Part shown: positions 6,376 to 9,139 of the stretch, piece by piece
Numbering within the stretch: position 1 is the stretch's first letter
Layout: the number at the start of each line of letters is the position of its first letter
From: an uncultured Collinsella sp.
Lineage (GTDB): Bacteria; Actinomycetota; Coriobacteriia; Coriobacteriales; Coriobacteriaceae
Direction: 5' to 3'
DNA length: 9,139 nucleotides
NCBI GenBank assembly: GCA_900756945.1
Contig: CAAELZ010000038.1
Location: 1 to 9,139, forward strand
Notes under the pieces: generated by a model
What the model was told of the DNA's origin: nothing
The model's database searches: none
Seen by the model: only the letters and a program-made list of their open reading frames with translations
Program-made: the position numbers and the translations under genes

Positions 6376-6579
6376 TCATTGTTGATGAGAATCGGGCGAA
6401 ATGCCAAAGGCCCCGTTGGGCGAGATGTCGAACGGGAAGGTGCCGCAGCGATTGAACGCGGCGATAAACATGCGGATGGCGTTGGACGGCGTGGTGCCCA
6501 CGAGCTGGGTTGCCGCCGCGAAGGCTGCCTTCTCCTCGGGCAAGACCTTCGCGACTACGGGGGTCATGTGTTCTGCCAT
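6376..6579 (-). CDS. RelB/DinJ-family antitoxin-like protein, no partner toxin
   Basis: A 67-residue protein resembling RelB/DinJ antitoxins. MTPVVAKVLPEEK (5-17) looks like the N-terminal DNA-binding strand of a ribbon-helix-helix fold; VGTTPSNAIRMFIAAF (27-42) fits helix 2, and TFPFDIS (47-53) matches the DinJ-type turn before the toxin-binding tail. In the family this part dimerises and binds the operator, and the tail blocks a RelE/YafQ-type ribosome-dependent RNase. Here the tail is short (E. coli DinJ is 86 residues) and no toxin gene follows: downstream lie only the palindromic element and the CPBP gene. The ATG at 6579 is chosen because AAGGAAG precedes it and the family match begins there; a longer in-frame start at 6654 adds unrelated residues. 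It may be a solitary regulator or a remnant. Confidence 0.65.
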   Translation of the reverse strand: MAEHMTPVVAKVLPEEKAAFAAATQLVGTTPSNAIRMFIAAFNRCGTFPFDISPNGAFGISPDSHQQ

Positions 6580-6691
6580 GGCGCTTCCTTTTTGAAACGA
6601 CGGTAGTGCGGATAGGTGCGGGCCACGCGGCTGGGCGACGGGCTGTGAAGGCAACCCGATTGGCCCGCATCCGGAGTTTGTTTCTGCGGCG

Positions 6692-6722
6692 TTGGTATTA
6701 CTTGGTATCCCTAAGTATTACC
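6692..6722. promoter_or_regulatory. 10-base-phased repeats, candidate operator of the antitoxin gene
   Basis: GTAT recurs at 6695, 6705 and 6715, exactly one helical turn apart (TTGGTATTAC, TTGGTATCCC, TAAGTATTAC). The outer copies also form an imperfect inverted repeat, GGTATTACTT (6694-6703) against AAGTATTACC (6713-6722), with one central mismatch per arm. A further inverted GAATACC lies at 6732-6738. Ribbon-helix-helix antitoxins bind such short phased repeats, so autoregulation is plausible, though the site is about 115 bases before the start codon. Confidence 0.4.
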
Positions 6723-6742
6723 CCTCAGATAGAATACCACAC

Positions 6743-6760
6743 CCGACCCCATGGGGACGG
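6743..6760. repeat. 18-base near-perfect palindrome
   Basis: An 18-base sequence symmetric around CCCCATGGGG (6747-6756), with outer CCG/CGG arms and one mismatched A/A pair. It lies 35 bases beyond the stop of the permease-ATPase gene. It has almost no loop and no T run, so it is not a typical terminator; a protein-binding site is possible. Confidence 0.4.
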
Positions 6761-6794
6761 AGGAAAACGAATCATTTTGTTGCTGAGTTAGTAT

Positions 6795-8171
6795 TTAGAG
6801 CGTGATGATATCCGAGATATCGAGGGCCTGAGCATCGGCGGTGTCGTGCGTGGCAAGCAGGAGCATGCGGCCGTCGAGCAAGTCGAGCACAGCGTCGGCC
6901 GTCACATCGCGCGCGGCGGCATCCAGGCCGGTAAAGGGCTCGTCAAGAATCACCGCGCCGCCCGGGCACAGCAGGGCTCGAGCGATCTCGACGCGACGGC
7001 GCTGCCCGCCCGAAAGCTCGGCCACGCGAGCATGCACATCGACCCCCGGCACCAGCAAGCGCAACAGGGCCGCAGCACTCGAGGCGTCCACGCGTGCATC
7101 GGCGCACACCAGCACGTTATCCAGCGCCGAGGCGGACTCGACCAAGCGTGCATCCTGAAACACCATCGAGCACGGTGCGCACTCCCCTGCCGCAAGGGCA
7201 AGGAGCGTCGACTTACCCGCACCCGAGGCGCCCATCACACAGATACGCCCACCCGCGGGCACGTTGAGCACCAGTCCGTCGAGCGCCGGTGCCCAGGGCG
7301 CGCGATCGCCCACGGCAAGCGCAAGCTCCGCCGCAGCGCCATCGCCCGCAGCCCTCGCACGCCCGCGCAGCCCATGCCTATGCGCCCGCACGGCCGCACC
7401 CCACGCCACGGGCCCCGAAACCCGCAGCAGCCACACCAGCACGCGCTCACACGCCCACGAGGCGGCAACGACCAGCACGGTCCAAGCCAGCAGGTCGGCC
7501 GTCTCAATCAAAAGCTTCGCCTGATAGATGCGCTCACCCACGGTGCCCACCGCCATGCCGATCAGCTCGGCTGCCACACCGGCCTTCCAGCTCATGCCGA
7601 TCACGGCACGCGCACACGAAAGCACAAACGGCAGGACTTCGCGCCAGGTGTGGGCGCAAAACAGTCGCCAGCCCCGCACGCCATGCAGACGAAACATCTG
7701 CTCCAGTGGCTTATCCACCTGCGACAAGCCTTCGACCAGTGAGAAATATACGCCCGGCAGCGCCATCAAAAAGACCGCCGCGATGCTCACACGTGCCGAC
7801 CCCAGCCAAATGAGCAGCAGGACCACCACGCAGGCAACCGGCGTCGCCTTCACAAACGAAAGTGCCGGCGCCGCCAAGCGGGCAAACGCCCGCGACCGTA
7901 CAGAAATCCCGGCCAACAAACCGCCGCATACCGCGGCAAGAGCCAGCCCGCCCAGAATCCGTACGCCCGAGCCCGCCAAAATCGCCCAGGTACCGACAGC
8001 GCATACCAGCCGCAACAACGCCGCCACGACAGCACCCGGCCCCGGCAAGATCAGCGGCTGCGCCACCAGCGCCGCCACCAGCATCCACGCGGCAAGCCAA
8101 AAGGCGGCGACGGCACCTGCTGCCGCCACCGCCTTCATACCCTCTGTCATTTGTCGAGCAAACGCGCGCAC
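6795..8171 (-). CDS. ABC importer: permease fused to ATP-binding domain (SsuC/TauC + SsuB/TauB type)
   Basis: A 458-residue fusion. Residues 1-250 form a binding-protein-dependent permease with about six membrane helices and the EAA loop LHGVRGWRLFCAHTWREVLP (162-181) that docks on the ATPase. After a basic, Ala/Arg-rich linker (about 260-285) comes an ABC domain with Walker A GASGAGKST (314-322), Q-loop Q339, signature LSGGQ (386-390), Walker B VILDEP with D410 and E411, D-loop around D417 and H-loop H442. All catalytic residues are present, but the domain is only about 180 residues: just 16 residues separate Walker A from the Q-loop glutamine. It likely acts as a homodimer forming a whole importer core in the membrane. 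The GTG start at 8171 follows GGAG (complement of 8178-8181), which overlaps the end of the binding-protein gene 3 bases away, suggesting translational coupling. Substrate unknown. Confidence 0.85.
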   Translation of the reverse strand: MRAFARQMTEGMKAVAAAGAVAAFWLAAWMLVAALVAQPLILPGPGAVVAALLRLVCAVGTWAILAGSGVRILGGLALAAVCGGLLAGISVRSRAFARLAAPALSFVKATPVACVVVLLLIWLGSARVSIAAVFLMALPGVYFSLVEGLSQVDKPLEQMFRLHGVRGWRLFCAHTWREVLPFVLSCARAVIGMSWKAGVAAELIGMAVGTVGERIYQAKLLIETADLLAWTVLVVAASWACERVLVWLLRVSGPVAWGAAVRAHRHGLRGRARAAGDGAAAELALAVGDRAPWAPALDGLVLNVPAGGRICVMGASGAGKSTLLALAAGECAPCSMVFQDARLVESASALDNVLVCADARVDASSAAALLRLLVPGVDVHARVAELSGGQRRRVEIARALLCPGGAVILDEPFTGLDAAARDVTADAVLDLLDGRMLLLATHDTADAQALDISDIITL

Positions 8172-8174
8172 GGG

Positions 8175-9139
8175 CTACTCCATGTAGTAGAAATCGTCAG
8201 CCGGAAGTTTACCACCCACGGCACTCGCGTCCGCGTCGGACAGCACCTGCAGATACCCGCTAAGTGCCGCCTTCATATCCTTGCCCGTCTGGCAGACAAG
8301 CATGCACCCGGGAATCGCCTTCTCGGCGATCTTGGCGTTATCCACGATGCCGGCATCGACCACGGCCTGCGCCCAGTCTGCTGGCGCCGCATTGACAGCC
8401 TTAACGCTCGCCGCATGGCAGCTCAAGAACTCCGCCACGGCCTCGGGATGTTCCTCGGCAAACGCGCGGCGCACCACGGTCACACCCGTCAGCAAGCGCG
8501 AACCCGTGTCACCCGCCAGCTCATCCCACGCATCGGTCAGGCTTACCGGAGCCGACAGCTTGCCTTCGCTCTTTGCGATGGCAGCTGTCTTGAACGGCTC
8601 CGGCAGCACGCCCACGGCGGACGGGTCGGCAAGCAGGGCCGACAGCACCTCGGTGGGCTCGCTCTTAAACTCGAGCGTCACCTGTCTGGTCAGGCCCGCG
8701 CGCTCCAGCAGGTAGTTCATGACGTACTCCGGCGTGGTGCCTTTGCCCGTCATGTAGACGGTACGACCCGCCAGATCACCAAACGAAGTAACGTCCGCGT
8801 TACCCGTCACCACGTTCAGCACGCCCAGCGTGTTGATGTCGATGACCTGCACCGCGCCCTCGGTCTTGTTGTAGAGCACGCTCGCCACGTTGGCGGGCAC
8901 CAGGGCAATGTCGACATCGCCCTGAATCATCTTGGGCACGATCTCGTCGGCCGCGGCGCTGATCGCAAAGTCGAACTCGTTATCTGTCTCGCCACGCGCC
9001 GCCTGGTCCATAAACTGCACCAGACCGATTGACGTCGGCCCCTTGAGCGAGGCGACGTGCACCTCGACCGACTCGGCGGCAGCGCCGCTCGGCGCAGACC
9101 CGGCAGAGCCCGCAGAGGAGCCCGCCCCCGCAGCCCCGC
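8175..9139 (-). CDS. ABC transporter substrate-binding lipoprotein (NMT1/SsuA/THI5-like), 5' end outside window
   Basis: The frame stays open to the right edge, giving 320 visible residues; the signal peptide and lipobox are not in the window. The first ~22 visible residues are only G, A, S and P with one E, a linker typical of lipoproteins after the anchoring cysteine. The fold then starts at VEVHVASLKGPTSIGLVQFM. Typical periplasmic-binding-protein-like blocks include GDVDIALVPANVASVLYN, DLAGRTVYMTGKGTTPEYVMNYLL and GVLPEPFKTAAI, and it ends with VGGKLPADDFYYME. These match a Gram-positive family related to SsuA/TauA/THI5 proteins, which bind sulfonates, thiamine precursors or similar small anions. 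The GTG at 9060-9062 is internal, since the linker upstream is in frame. It is the first visible gene of the operon feeding the fused permease-ATPase. Confidence 0.85.
   Translation of the reverse strand, partial: GAAGAGSSAGSAGSAPSGAAAESVEVHVASLKGPTSIGLVQFMDQAARGETDNEFDFAISAAADEIVPKMIQGDVDIALVPANVASVLYNKTEGAVQVIDINTLGVLNVVTGNADVTSFGDLAGRTVYMTGKGTTPEYVMNYLLERAGLTRQVTLEFKSEPTEVLSALLADPSAVGVLPEPFKTAAIAKSEGKLSAPVSLTDAWDELAGDTGSRLLTGVTVVRRAFAEEHPEAVAEFLSCHAASVKAVNAAPADWAQAVVDAGIVDNAKIAEKAIPGCMLVCQTGKDMKAALSGYLQVLSDADASAVGGKLPADDFYYME

Noticed and set aside
6224..6670. 148-codon minus-strand frame crossing the palindromic element
   Set aside because: It overlaps the antitoxin and CPBP genes in another frame and reads through repeats; no ribosome binding site or domain.
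8151..9032. Plus-strand frame of 293 codons opposite the substrate-binding protein
   Set aside because: R/H/Q-rich shadow with no domain; the minus-strand frame has clear family blocks.

Overview
The window looks like the chromosome of a high-GC, Gram-positive-style bacterium, most likely a gut Coriobacteriia such as Collinsella. This is inference from protein style, strong AGGAGG ribosome binding sites and the intergenic GGGACGT/TGCCGGCA repeats; no rRNA or other marker gene is present to prove it. There are eight protein-coding genes, no RNA gene, no CRISPR array and no intact transposase.

Left part (1-2987): a FucO-like iron-dependent lactaldehyde/1,2-propanediol oxidoreductase lies on the minus strand. 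A 412-base AT-rich gap with a candidate LacI-family operator follows, and then a plus-strand LURP-one-related (LOR) protein in visibly lower-GC DNA. This gene converges on a DUF1275/YoaK-family membrane protein on the minus strand. Between the two lies a long hairpin whose 22-base arms are perfect inverted repeats.

Middle part (2988-6375): from a divergent intergenic region a UPF0313/YgiQ radical SAM protein runs on the plus strand. Its stop codon overlaps that of a convergent CPBP-family intramembrane protease. Upstream of the protease gene is a compact tandem palindromic element.

Right part (6376-9139): all genes are on the minus strand. In transcription order they are a substrate-binding lipoprotein (N-terminus outside the window), a permease fused to a short ABC ATPase, and, after a gap with phased repeats, a solitary RelB/DinJ-like antitoxin. 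The binding protein and the fused permease-ATPase, 3 bases apart, should form a complete two-gene importer of the SsuABC/TauABC/ThiXYZ type; the substrate cannot be told from this window.

Nothing here is clearly a new multi-gene system. The points most worth following are the permease-ATPase fusion with a shrunken nucleotide-binding domain, the low-GC LOR gene beside its long hairpin, the toxinless antitoxin with 10-base-phased repeats upstream, and the tandem palindromic element.
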